A stretch of 64,000 bases of DNA from Eumeta japonica (GCA_005406025.1 BGZK01000102.1:248001-312000); one strand, 5' to 3'. Positions 47,601 through 59,800 are shown, counted from the first letter of the stretch. Notes: a model not told the origin generated them from the letters alone. Program-made: numbers and translations.

Positions 47601-48395
47601 ATCATACAGAATTACAATCACATATAAAAATGTTACAAGCAAAACAGACCCTGCAGGAAGTCGAAATTGATTACGCCCATTTATCCTCTAAATGTTCAGA
47701 GATTGTATAAAATATATCGTGCATGCATTATTATATCCGTTGAACATCGTAATCCAGTCCTGTATATGCTGCTACTTAAAGTAAAAAGCCGCTTTCGACG
47801 AGAAATAGGCAAATAGACAAGAAACACTCGCTGTTTGCGACTTAAGGCGTAAGCAGCCTGAACGGTTGAAGAGGAGAGTTGAAGTTCAATCAGCACTTTA
47901 CCTATAATTTATGCGCAAACGCACGGTCCGGGGTGTAACATTTCCCACCCTCTATACACGGTCAGCCGATTTATATGATCGTGGTTTCATTTTTTCAACA
48001 CATTATAACTTAGAATTTCACATTTTTAATCTTTTCAAATTAATTGAAATTATTTTAAAGTGACTAAATAAAAAACAAATTTAGACCGTCATATTTCCAG
48101 TGTTAGTATTATTAAAAAGGCGAAGCAACTGACAAAGTTGAAAAAACCAGCTAGATTAAGCGACAACGCAGCGCATGCATTGTCGCTTGTGATGATGATT
48201 GCTAGGAAACAAATATTCTCAAGTGGCGACCACGAACTAAACATATACCGTGGGAATCGAGTGAACTGATGACTCGGTATAGAAATCCACGGAGAAGAGA
48301 TATACCGTGTCCATAAGAGGACATCGAGAGGTGGAGATAGACAATGCAAGACCATTTTTTAATTCAATATTATATAAAATTCTATACAAATGCAA
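47601..48395. other. Non-coding stretch
   Basis: Frames at 47696-47896 and 48089-48355 (minus) lack family motifs. Nothing recognised. Confidence 0.4.
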
Positions 48396-48555
48396 TTTTC
48401 TTGCGTGGTTATTCAATTCAACGATTTCCCACCGCCGAATACAGCCGTAGAACACCTTTGGAGCGGCTGGTGATTGATCGCCCCCGGCGTGTCGCATTGA
48501 CGCGCCGACAATTGATGGGCCGCCCATTGTACACCTAATGGTTCGCGACTCTGAG
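48396..48555. promoter_or_regulatory. GC-rich block, unassigned
   Basis: GGAGCGGCTGGTGATTGATC and GCCCCCGGCGTGTCGCATTG. It could be conserved non-coding DNA or the end of an interspersed repeat; I cannot decide. Confidence 0.2.
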
Positions 48556-50319
48556 TTTAACCTTTGAAACTGCGTTATCTTCACGCCGAAACTTTTTCAG
48601 GGTGAATGATCGGAATGCAATGTTTTTCTTAAAGCTTATTGATACTGTCATTTAGTTTAAGATCCGCTAAAGGTTTTTTTTTTTAAATAGAATAAGGAAA
48701 TGATCTAAAATATGGAACGGAAATCCGTAGGATTGAATGATAGGTACCTTTTTAGTAATATGCACATGTGGGCTCATACGTGACTATCTTATTTCTAGGG
48801 ACAATTGAAAATTTTTGACGCACGAAACTTGTGAATAGAAATAGCACAAAATTCTTTTCGTTGCCTTAACTTAAAAGGTTCTAATATTGTGATGCTTCTG
48901 ACGTTGTTAAAACGCATGTTTCAAAAGTTAGAAGGAAGGGAACACAAAGTTCTCGACTTTGGAAGCCAATGTACCGCAAAATATACACCTCGGAGGAGAA
49001 GTTACTTAAGGGTCTTTAATGCATTTTTAAATACTTATCCAACTCCGACAACGGAGTACTATAAAAAAATTTTAAACTCTCCATTTTTTGTATGAAAAGT
49101 TACGTCTAAGTTTTTTTTTCGTAATTACTTTACACAAATTTTGCAACGGTTCACATACCTGTATAATGCTTTATCAAAAAAGGAGAAACACATCTAAAGA
49201 GACTTAAACTTCGTTAAATTAAACAGTATTATAATATTTAAAACGGTAGAAATACAACACGATTGAAAAAGACCTGCTCAACAATATCCTATTACATAGC
49301 TTTTATTGTTTTTTTCTTCTCAATATGTCATTAATTGGTCGCCATTTTAGATTTTGGTTATTGTCATTAATTCCGGAATTATTGGCGGAATTATAGTACA
49401 AAATTATAGTACAAAAACACATCCATTTTATACTTACATATATAAGTTCAAACTGTCATTTAGAATGTATTATTGCAACGATTACAACCTAATTTATTTG
49501 TAACAGATGCTATTAAAAAGATATATTTAGTTGCTACAAGAGGTCGCCTCTAATTGTGAAAGTCTCCTTTGGTCAGTGAAAATATATTTTTTATAATTAC
49601 TATTTAATAACACCGATTACACAGCCATTTTGCCATTTTCAATAGGAAACTACTCCCCGTTATTCTAAAGCTAATATAAAAAGATTTTTTTTCGTGATCG
49701 TGTTTTTAAGTTTTGCAGAGTTAATTCATGGCTTCCTAAACTTCTTTGATATGTTTTTCGTTCCTATTACATTAAATCACTTTCGGAAGCTCACAGAATT
49801 AATCATCATTAAATTATCTGTACAATGGTATGGACATTTTCGCAATTTTTTGTACAAACAATTGTACTCTTGTAATAGAAATGGTCGCTGAAAAGGGGTG
49901 ATTTTTTTTTATCGTCAAGCGCTCACAAATGCTTATAATGAGACGTATAATATTGCGTATATATTGATTAATTAATAATTTCGTTTTTAATTACTAAGGA
50001 GATTCTTTAAGAAAAAAAAATTATTTTTTTTTAATTTATAGGGCAACTTTTGAGTCCCATTTACGTAGATAATCCCTTCCAATGGTTCGTTCAACTTTAA
50101 CATAACAACTGACGAACATGATTTTTGCAGATAGATTATACATAGTTAGTAATAGTGGCTACAGTCTGCCTCGGATGATGGATGAAAATGGATGGTTCTT
50201 GTGCGACAGCAATTATGACGAACTCTGTAATTAATAAAACAATTTAATGTTGAGATGGCCCCTGATGAGGTTTTTGTTTTATTAGAAAATTACAACGCAC
50301 CCTTAATCGATGCGGTAGA
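48556..50319. other. AT-rich non-coding stretch
   Basis: Poly-T/A runs. The short frames at 48889 and 49694 have no family signature. Confidence 0.45.
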
Positions 50320-50460
50320 TGATCAAAATCGAGGTCGGGATGACGATCAGAATCGAGAGCATGAGCGCGATCATAACCAAAAGCGGGACTGGCGTTGGGG
50401 TTCGGGAGAATGGAGACGGAATTAAAATTGATAACAGGACCGAGATCGGGATCTCGATAA
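50320..50460. repeat. Degenerate short-period array (GATCGAGGTCGGGAT type)
   Basis: Units such as AAAATCGAGGTCGGGATGAC, GATCAGAATCGAGAGC and GACCGAGATCGGGATCTCG repeat a roughly 6-bp pattern. It is the clearest purine-strand member of the dispersed family. Confidence 0.7.
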
Positions 50461-51074
50461 AAAAAACAATTGATACAAGGTATTAACGAATCCCTTCCAT
50501 GTGCAATGGCATGGAGTTACCGATAAATACTAGTTAATTTGGTAAATAAAATTAATGAATGTTCACGCAAAACTTTAGTGGTTTAGAAACTGGCTCGTAT
50601 TGACTTTATAATTGTAATGGTTTAGTACAACGGAAGATTGTATGTTTTAAAGTTAATATTTTTACGTAAAGATCGAAATCAGTTAAATTAACATAATTTT
50701 TTATATTCCATGTATTAATAAGTTACCTATAAAAGCTAACTACACAATTATGTATAATGTATATCTATAACGAAGTGATTACTGCGCATGCTCATCTTAT
50801 CTACAGTTATCTTCATTATATTTTATTTCGGTTAAGCATTAAAGGTGGCAGTGAGATGTTCAAACTCGTCGTATATAAAATGAATAAAAAGTTAAAGATG
50901 CGTTGGCATAAAGTATTTTTTTAATTAAGGCAATCCAACGAAATGTCAGCTCAGTATCGCGCCCGTGTAATACTCACGAACGTGTCGAGTCGCGATTTAA
51001 GCAATATTAGGGCGGGTACACATTACGCGATACGGCTACGACGATTTGATTCTTTTGTTTAAACTTATGTGATT
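50461..51074. other. AT-rich spacer left of the long-TIR element
   Basis: Nothing recognised. Confidence 0.4.
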
Positions 51075-51084
51075 TATTATCGCC

Positions 51085-51510
51085 CAAGAGCCAGCGACGG
51101 CCAGACCTTCGTTATTTTATAAAAGCTGAAAGTTTCTCTATGCATGTCCCCAACACAGGTAAGAACGACCAGCGACTATAGAGTTTGGGTTCTGGTTACT
51201 TGCGCAGGTAACAGATAGTAAAGGTGTATAAAATAGTACCTTAATTTCGTTAAAGTATAAAGCTCAGTTTTTTTATATTTTCTTCGGGATAACTTAAGAA
51301 AACACGTCATCCATTGCCAGACACTTATTACGGTTGCTACCCTTGCCAGACACCCTGAACTTTAATAAATTATAATTGTACTTTCGTAATAGTATAAAAG
51401 CTAAATTTTATATATGTTACTTGGGGACCTATAAAAAAATGTTACCTCAACAGCCGGACAGTTTTAATGGTTTTTACACCTTGCCAGACACATTGAAAGT
51501 CCGCTATAGG
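51085..51510 (+). repeat. Left arm of the long-TIR element
   Basis: 426 bp. It contains TTGCCAGACAC three times (51314, 51343, 51481). It also supplies the first 45 codons of the open frame that enters the core, which are probably not authentic coding sequence. Confidence 0.9.
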
Positions 51511-52225
51511 CAGAGCTTACCTGGATTTCACGCCATCACAGGTTGTGATTTTAATCCTGCATTCTTCAGAAAAGGAAAATCAAAACCATACAAGACATTA
51601 AAAAAATATCCAGAGTACCAGGAAGCTTTCAAGAACTTTGGTAACAGCGAATTAATTGAAAATTTAGATCAACAACAAAACATCTTTAATATTATTCAGA
51701 GATTTATATGCAATGTATACAATGTCCATAATGTAATTGATGTTGATGCCGCTAGACTTCAAATATTCATTGACTCGTATACAGTCTCCGATGTAAACGA
51801 AGCTTTTAACCGAAAGAAGTTGCGAAATTTTGACGCTAGCAATCTACCACCTTGCAAAAGCGAACTATTGCAGCAATTTCTGCGAGCAAATTATATATGC
51901 ACCATTTGGAGTAATGCTCATCTGAAAAATCCAACCACATATCAACCAGACAATAATGGCTGGATATTGAAAGATCAAAAATACCAATTCAAATGGTTTG
52001 AAGGGATCAATTACCAAGTTATGTCAGTGATTCGCTCAAAACTCAATCAGGTATATAATTATTATGACAAGTTATTGTACATAATTTTTAATTATTTATA
52101 ATTCAATAAACTTGCTTATTTTTTCAGAAACTGATGGAGAAGGCGATATTGACGACGATGAAGCCATTGACTGGAGTAACAGTGATGAAGAAAATGAAAA
52201 TATCGACGACAATGATGAAAATTAG
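51376..52225 (+). CDS. Repeat-associated 'TGCD/KGK' family protein, 3' part, two exons
   Basis: An open frame from 51376 runs to a stop at 52099-52101. Residues 1-45 come from the inverted arm. From residue 46 it is protein-like: SLPGFHAITGCDFNPAFFRK and GKSKPY, then a mixed helical region with QQFLRANYICTIWSNA and a NGWILKDQKYQFKWFEG end. The H-A-x-T-G-C-D followed by F-x-KGK pattern recalls a family of uncharacterised, often repeat-linked proteins abundant in moths and cnidarians. A CAG|GTATAT donor (after 52050) and a TTTTTTCAG acceptor (before 52128) would join it to a short exon encoding GEGDIDDDEAIDWSNSDEEN and ending at TAG 52223-52225. The acidic frame is one base out of register with the visible donor. 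The N-terminal portion of the family is missing, so this is probably a captured fragment. Function unknown. Confidence 0.55.
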
Positions 52226-52361
52226 AGAAACAATTAAATATTTTTTTTTACATGTACCAATAATTTTTTCTGTACTTTATAATATTAAAATAAAATTTTT
52301 TACTTTTTATAAGATGGCTATAAGCGTAATAAAATTATTTTATTATTGGATAACTTAATAT

Positions 52362-52462
52362 ATACGATATATATATATATAACCTAATATATATATATAA
52401 CTTAATATATAACTTAATATATATAACTTAATATATAAGATTGAATAACTTAATATAAAAGA
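52362..52462. repeat. AT-rich tandem run (AACTTAATATAT)n
   Basis: Units AACTTAATATATA repeat irregularly between the acidic exon and the right arm. Confidence 0.8.
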
Positions 52463-52526
52463 TCGCACTAGACGAAGCGCCCTATCTCACTCGCACCCGC
52501 TTGAACAGCTGTTATACGCGCTCGCG

Positions 52527-52954
52527 CCTATAGCGGACTTTCAATGTGTCTGGCAAGGTGTAAAAACCATTAAAACTGTCCGGCTGTTGAGGTAACATTT
52601 TTTTATAGGTCCCCAAGTAACATGTATAAAATTTAGCTTTTATACTATTACGAAAGTACAATTATAATTTATTAAAGTTCAGGGGTGTCTGGCAAGGGGT
52701 AGCAACCGTAATAAGTGTCTGGCAATGGATGACGTGTTTTCTTAAGTTATCCCGAAGAAAATATAAAAAAACTGAGCTTTATGCTTTAACGAAATTAAGG
52801 TACTATTTTATACACCTTTACTATCTGTTACCTGCGCAAGTAACCAGAACCCAAACTCTATAGTCGCTGGTCGTTCTTATCTGTGTTGGGGACATGCATA
52901 GAGAAACTTTCAGCTTTTATAAAATAACGAAGGTCTGGCCGTCGCTGGCTCTTG
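52527..52954 (-). repeat. Right arm of the long-TIR element
   Basis: 428 bp, reverse complement of the left arm. Visible differences include CAGGTAAG/CAGATAAG, AAGTATAAAG/AAGCATAAAG, TATATGTTAC/TACATGTTAC, and extra C residues in CTACCCCTTG and CACCCCTGAAC. Confidence 0.9.
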
Positions 52955-52963
52955 CTCTATTAT

Positions 52964-54159
52964 GGAATTATCGTAATTTATTGTTGTACAGCTAATGGTC
53001 TTGGCACAATTTATCATTGGACAATTCCTTTTCGCAAATGAAGATTTTTTAATTAAATAATCCCCAGTGAATCGATTTTATATTTGCACATTATTAGTCT
53101 TTTTATTACTACTTAAGTTATTTTCTAAAAACAATCCCAACTGCATCTTCCGAATTACCTTCTCGTCAACATTGAAATTTGAAATATATTCGCATTTATT
53201 TATTTCACGTCTACTCTTCGTTCAGTGTGTATGCACCCTCAGCGAAGGGATCCCTTTTTATGGCTACGAATAAAGGTGCTCCAAATTCGACTGTAAAATT
53301 TATTTTCGGACTTAAAAAGGCCCCAGAAATACCCCGGACGGGCGAGCACACATTATCGTCTCACAAAGCGTTGCTAATGTATATTCATGTAAGAAATTCA
53401 TTCCCATATTTTATTACGGCGGATACCTATGGATATTATAGTAGATCATTTTACAAACATGGCCGAAAGTGACTTAATACACGGAGTATTAAGTATTATT
53501 TAAATAATACTAGACTCCTTGACATCGACCAGCAAAGTTTTAATAAAAATCTTATTATACTGTTAATCGGGCAACGGAGTTTGGTTTTAACTATAATTGT
53601 GGTAGCAGAAATCGTAATGCGATATACAGAAATAGAACGAGACTTATTTTGATTTTATTATATATTGACTATACACGTGTTCCCGATATTTCCGCTTTTT
53701 AACGGTTCTTAATGATTCTTAACGGTAAAACGAAACCGCGCTATCTCGATGTGTTTATTCTTAAAAAAATCCTATGACATATACAAATAACAATTACTGG
53801 ATTTATCTGATTAGTTATATAAACCTATTTTCAATTTAAAAACTTAATTATTTTTAGTCAGAGACGCGTGGAAGCGAGGACCCCTTTTTTCTTATTGGCT
53901 ATTTATATGGTATGGTCCCCGCTTCATTACTGTATATGAAAATTAAACGCGAGAAAAGCCCTTAGTCTTAGATTAACAGTCGCAATCAACACATGTTTAA
54001 TTAATTATTATAGAACAATAAAAGACAAATAAATATATGATTTATTACATGTGATTTTTAAAATAATAATAAAAAATTATATAGAGTTTTTTCTAATAAC
54101 TACATATAATCCGTATATTGAACAATAGTTTGTTGGCATTTAATTGTTGTATTAAAGTA
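52964..54159. other. AT-rich non-coding stretch
   Basis: Overlapping plus frames at 53067-53472 include SAKGSLFMATNKGAPNSTVK but no recognised family. Confidence 0.35.
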
Positions 54160-54370
54160 CTAGCTGACCCGCCCGCTTCGCTAAGTAATTTTTATTATAA
54201 ATAAAATGGCGAAGACTTTACGGAATTCAAAAAATGAGTAGCCTAGAACCATCTACAAATCATCCCGCATCGAATGGTCCCAGTCCCATGTCTATACGTT
54301 TAGTCATTTTTACGTGATTGGCGAACAAAGACAACCTATTTTCATTATATTATATGTATATTATCAACAG
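54160..54370. repeat. Lepidopteran 'CTAGCTGACCCG' repeat fragment
   Basis: CTAGCTGACCCGCCCGCTTC begins it and GTGATTGGCGAACAAAGACA closes it, both characteristic of a common moth interspersed repeat. The interior is strongly shortened. Confidence 0.5.
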
Positions 54371-54894
54371 AGGTTTCAACAGACCTTCCGCAAGATGCAG
54401 ATTTTTTTGTGACCAGGTAAGGTCTTTCTGTTATGTGTTTCTTCTACACTCTATTTTGATAAGTTACAATATTTTTTTTTTAAATATTCATCAAAAAATT
54501 TTGGAATCTGAAAAATACGCAAAGGAAAGTACGGACAGGAATACGAAACAGTTCAACAACAATTCCTTTTTATTGCTAAAAAAAATAAATTAATTAATAG
54601 TATTTGTCTAATTAATTTTCACCTTTGAAATCATTTAAAAAATCCAAACATTTTCACAAGTTGATCGATCTTTAATATTTCTTGTCAAATAAAGTAAATC
54701 TGTTAAATCCGAAAGTCTATTAAATAAATCTTCAATTTACAATTCATAATAATTAATTGCATTTGTTTAGTTCACACGCAAATTTATTTACTTCTTTATT
54801 GTTATTTAGTTGCGATATAAATGAAAATTGTGATTTATGATCACATTCCAACAAAATATATTAAATTTCATAAAAAAAATTAGTAATTTAGGGA
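54371..54894. other. AT-rich non-coding stretch
   Basis: Nothing recognised. Confidence 0.4.
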
Positions 54895-55110
54895 TCTCAA
54901 TGCATTTCTCATTCTGATGGCGTCACCGGTTGCCCCCATAAATTTTCTTATTATTAAATGTTCCTCGCGAATTTCACGTCTGATAAATGAACGACGTTAA
55001 GTGATAACTTCGCGGAATACGTTGGGGCGAGTACACACAACATGTACATTTTATAGGTGCTAATAAAGCTCGCCTCGATACACGTGAAGCCTGCTTATTA
55101 TCCGGCTTCC
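54895..55110. promoter_or_regulatory. GC-richer non-coding block
   Basis: GATGGCGTCACCGGTTGCCC, TCGCGAATTTCACGTC and CGCGGAATACGTTGGGGCG within AT-rich flanks. No frame. Possible conserved element by composition. Confidence 0.25.
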
Positions 55111-55795
55111 GTTTAACATGCCTATGTATTTTACTTATTAACCAAGAATTTAACTCCGCCGACTTAACTGGAATATCGAATAAATTTCGTACGCTTAAAT
55201 TTCAAAGGCAGGTACTGAATAACATACCTATCACGTTTATGTGAAATAAGATATAAATATGTTTATAAAATAGGTTCTATATTAAAATATGCGCCACTTT
55301 AATGTAAAAATACACCGTTTGAGATACGTTAATACGGCTCAAGGGTCTCGTCGTGAAGCACGCATACTTATAAATAGCAAACTATATGATACTTATGAAT
55401 TCGGTGTAGTGAATAATATAGTGACTAGTGTAGTGAATAATGTAGTTAATAGTGTAGTGAATAGTGAATGTAGTGAAAAAGGTATTTACAGTGGTTTGGC
55501 AATCTAAAAATGAATGAAATGAATGAAAGCACGCTTATACAACAAACCCATCAAGAGAATATGTGTAATTTAAGGGTCGGTAAGCGTCAATCTAAAAACT
55601 TTTATCAAATTAGTCAAATTGGTGACATATTATAAAAGGATCAAGTTTCAAGCACTCGAAATAGACACGTTTGTATGAAACAATTGAGGTATGAAAGATC
55701 ATCTCACGTGGATGTCTTTGATCTCTGCGTACCCTTCTGGAAAATAAGGCATAAGTTTACATTATTCCTATTATAAATTTTGTGTTTAAGATGCT
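55111..55795. other. AT-rich stretch with a short tandem repeat
   Basis: 55403-55477 repeats GTGTAGTGAATAAT-like units of 12-15 bases and gives a V/N/S-rich frame (55289-55507) that is not a convincing gene. Confidence 0.45.
55403..55477. repeat. GTAGTGAATAGT short tandem repeat
   Basis: About six irregular units of 12-15 bases. Confidence 0.75.
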
Positions 55796-56506
55796 AAAAT
55801 GGAACCCTTATACTTTCGTCATGTCCGTCCTACAAAACTACAATACGTATATTGATTAAATTTATACCGTAAATGTCTTCAATAGGCCGCTACTTAGTTT
55901 GGTGGTTAAATAACATAACTAAATATTTATAGGGAGGCACACTATACATGTAACATAAGCGGGAAAAAATATTTTGCAGCAAACATCAACGAATTGCACA
56001 TATTTCCATAATATTTTTTTAAGATCACATTAGGTTTTTTAAATAATTTTTTTGATTATGTGAATAATTTCGGAAATAATCGCTCTGAAAGTAACGGAAA
56101 TTATGGCCTCCCTTCTACTTTCTAAACCGTATATTAAAAAAAATAAGAAAAAAAAATAACGAAAATAACGCTTAATGAATACTTACAACGAAAAGTGTTT
56201 TGGATATGGTCGGATATACTGTTTTTGATTTGTTGCCGAAAAACTGCACTTCTCGACAAAAGGACGTAAGTACCATGAAGATACGCTCTTTTGCTCATGC
56301 ACTTTAGATTAGAGTACTTTAATAATGATACTCGACATACCTACTTGTTTTCTAGTTATTAGCGATTAAAATGCTCATAATTATTCTGTGCAAGAAACGG
56401 AAAAAGTGTAACAACGTACATGTTCCATCTGTAGTGCATTTTTTTGTTTCTTGGCTTCGGAACCGTACAATGAGCATGGTCCAACATGCTCTTGGCCAGT
56501 TTTTTA
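55796..56506 (-). repeat. GGTTCCG...GGAACCCT lepidopteran repeat, copy B (inverted)
   Basis: On the minus strand: CTGGCCAAGAGCATGTTGGA, CGGTTCCGAAGCCAAG, CTTACGTCCTTTTGTCGAGA, AAGTATTCATTAAG, GTAGGACGGACATGACG and TAAGGGTTCCATTTT. It matches copy A (33473-34196) in order over about 710 bp, in the opposite direction and about 22 kb away. Slightly truncated tail. Confidence 0.75.
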
Positions 56507-56824
56507 AATATTTTGACGTGTAACGTGTTTCGATTTGGTTTGTAAAGAGTGGTTTGCCAAAACAATGTGATTGTAAAATATATCAAAACTGTTTATATTC
56601 TGCAATCGCACTAAATAAAAACGGTTTTTTTCATTGTTTTTAAAAAATCTGCACATATTTAACATATTCAGAATGTAAGTATAACTTATATTTCAGTTAT
56701 GAATATATTGTGTACAAAAAAGGCGCTATGACTGCCTCTAAGACCTTACAGTCAAAGTAGATTTCAACTTCGCCGGGAATTCGTTGACTTATATTCGACA
56801 CTGTGTTTATTGGTGTTTTGAACA
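56507..56824. other. AT-rich spacer
   Basis: Nothing recognised. Confidence 0.4.
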
Positions 56825-56884
56825 GGAATGTAGATCTAGGCCAGAATCGAAATCGAAACCGAGAACAAAGATAGGGATCATGAC
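56825..56884. repeat. Degenerate short-period array (AGAATCGAAATCGAAACC type)
   Basis: GCCAGAATCGAAATCGAAAC followed by CGAGAACAAAGATAGGGATC. A short member of the dispersed family. Confidence 0.5.
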
Positions 56885-59800
56885 TGCCGACGTTATATAA
56901 GAGATTAAATAATTAATTCGTGGTCCACGCGGTCGGAGGTGTGGACTAAAGGTAGTGCGAAATAAATCTAAAACTGTTCTATTGATATTTCCATACTACG
57001 TAATGGTAAAATAAAACGTGGTTGTAATTCTTCGGATTTTTAATGCTATTTATATATGTTTCACTAATTTTCTATATTTATATAGTTATTTACAAAGGCA
57101 ATATTTTAATGATCAATAAATGACCATTTTGGTTGCTTTTTTATAGGTCACTTATTCATCAAACTAACTTTTAAGAGTTAATTAACTTTTAACCACCCTC
57201 ATGGTTAAAGTTTTGATTTTATTATTGATGAAAATTAAATTTCGGCCACGCACTGTCCCCGAATCATCTTATAGATCCTATGTATAAAATAAACTCTTCA
57301 TGTGATTGCTTTCAAACGAAACTTTTCCATTAAACGAAAATTCGTCATTATTTAAAATAAATATTACCTGTAATTTCAAAACTTAAGGTGTCGCGAGTAA
57401 CAGAACAGTTGCTGCTAAGTCGTGTAGGGTTGTTGCAGCATAGCGGGTAGATGATCAGCTCGAAACAAGCGACAACAATGTCCATCATCCAACAAAAGAC
57501 GTAGGCTTAGTGATCTTTTTGCTTTTGAAGAACCTCGACATGTTTAAGATCCGAGCCCCATGTGCATCGAGTTTTCGTGACTAATAAATGTAAATCGTCT
57601 ATGGACTTATTAAGAAAGGGCCATCTTATCTATAAATCTTAAATACGACCTTTCCCCGTTTGTCTTCGTAAGCCAGCTAGGAGAGACAGTATAAAATAAA
57701 GTTGTGTAATGCTTATTGTCATTATAATATATAGACTATCGAAACTTTATTTTCTGACGTTACGTGAAATAAATTTAAGTATATATATTTTGATCTCGTC
57801 TTAAATATATAATGATGATAATACGTTTTTGGTTTGAAAATCCATCCTATCGCTGATAAATGTGTATTACAACGATGACTGGTTGTTTTCAACCTAAATC
57901 GATCTTATAAGTTTTAATACAACTTTATAAAATTAACATCAAAGTAATCTCGCTATCGAATCTTTTGATGTTCTACGTAAAGATATAAAATGATCATCTT
58001 TAAACTAATCTAAAAAATATCCTCTTCGTTTAAGTCTAGCTGCGTAGAAAGGTTTACCGATATCACAACTCTATTGTAACCGGATTCGATATAGGATCAT
58101 TTGTGAGTTTTAACGGATAATTCCAAAAAATTGGAATGACGAATCTACAATATTTTGTGTCGTTTCTCAGTCGCTGAATATTATTTAATATTTTGTCAGC
58201 TTTATATATTCCTAATTCAGTGACCCCTTTAAAACGTCTATTTTTTAAAGAAATGTAGTGAGCGCCGCCGCCGAGCGGATTGAGTTATATGAAAATAGTG
58301 TAAAATTTCCATTGCATATGCTCAACTTCACTCTAGAAAATACAATTTCACGTCCTTTAACAGTACAATTTAAAAGATAACAGAAACGGTGATTAGCCAA
58401 GCTTTAGTCTTTAAACGGTCATCAGTATAGCCGACTTCTATAGATTTACACGTATCGACTGATATTAATTCTAGCACTAATAGGCGGCTGCAGTACAATA
58501 GTCACCTATCCGTCTGGATTAATATACCTAGTCCGTATTGCAATCTATACCGATTCTGTTGAAAAAATGAATGATGTCCGATTAATTCTTAATGCCTAGT
58601 AAAGTGGTATTAGCAATGCAACTGCGCGAGCTAGCGAGTCAAACTCCACCCTCTACTTCTTTTATCTGCAGTCAGATAACTTATTGATCTTAAGTCCCCC
58701 TCTGTAATATTCTTACCTAAAGATTCCTGGCAAAGTGAAGTCGTCGGTGACTCGGGAACCCCTCACGTACAAAAAGGGAATAAGTTATGAATGTATACTT
58801 TTGCAAATGAGTTGCTATCTAATGTTAAACTGTTATCTAGTGTTTACAGTATTTAAATGAAATACTAAAAATAATGGTTAATAAATTTTATAATGCGATA
58901 AAATTTGTTTTTGATATTTTATTGATAAATAACTGGTGCTATCATGAAAATATTCCCCGAAGACATAATCCGAATATGTGTCAGAGAACAGTTAAGGAAA
59001 AATATTAGTTAATCAGTACCAGCAAAATTTCCCAGCCATCATTAATGACTTTTATGATGGCTGAAAATACTTCTAGCAATTTATTGTGTCATGAGATATT
59101 AATTCCGTGCTTTATATCTTCTATTGATTGCATCTTGAGGAAAATTGGAACTTAACCTAGAAACATTAAACTTTTGTTTGCTAGAAGCGACGCCCGCTTA
59201 TCTTTATACCTAACATTTCTAATGTTCACATATAAAGAAAGCTCGTTCAGTAATCGCCGACGGCTATGAATTTTCAACGCCGCTTAAACAATGAAAGCTT
59301 AAACAAAAGTTCTCAATTTAATGTTTCAGTAGTCAAATGAGGGTTTGATTTAAAAAATCACATGTCGTGATTTTATATTAATTAAAGTCGTGCAAAAAAA
59401 ATGCTATTTCAATCGAAAGTGTTTCTAAAAAAGGATGTCTCTCGTTTTTTGTGTTTAACGCCTTGTTTTCGCTTTGATCGTCAACGAAGTGATTTATTTC
59501 ATTATCATTTGGGAATATCATCAATTCTTATTATAACAGTTTTATTGTTGAAATTAACCTGCCCATCTCAGAGAATATGTCTATTTGTATTTTTTTTATT
59601 TACGCATTTTAATTTGCTTCATCTCTATGTAACTACGCATCTATATAAATCTTGGAACTAGATGATAAGCTTCTTATAATTATTGCACTATTTGAAACTG
59701 TATGTATCTTAGACGGCAATACAGTAATTTGGTACCATCAGTCTGATCTGACGACGGAGACAGGAAATGGATAGTGGAACTATTTATTCATTTGAGTACT

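Larger units (their letters stand above)
51085..52954. mobile_element. Long-TIR (foldback-like) element carrying a gene fragment
   Basis: 51085-51510 and 52527-52954 are reverse complements over about 427 bp, with only a handful of substitutions and single-base indels. Outer ends are CAAGAGCCAGCGACGGCCAG on the left and its complement on the right; inner ends are CCGCTATAGG. A core of about 1 kb holds the TGCD-protein frame, a 77-base intron, an acidic exon and an AT-rich run. Six-base TATTAT lies outside both ends (51075-51080 and 52958-52963). It would be a target-site duplication only if 3-4 unmatched bases belong to the element, and the motif is weak in AT-rich DNA. The near-identity of the arms implies recent formation or homogenisation. 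Confidence 0.85.

Noticed and set aside
52134..52358. 74-codon frame starting MEKAILTTMK
   Set aside because: The same bases read one frame over give a coherent acidic tail ending in a stop. This frame is K/M/T-rich and shadows it.
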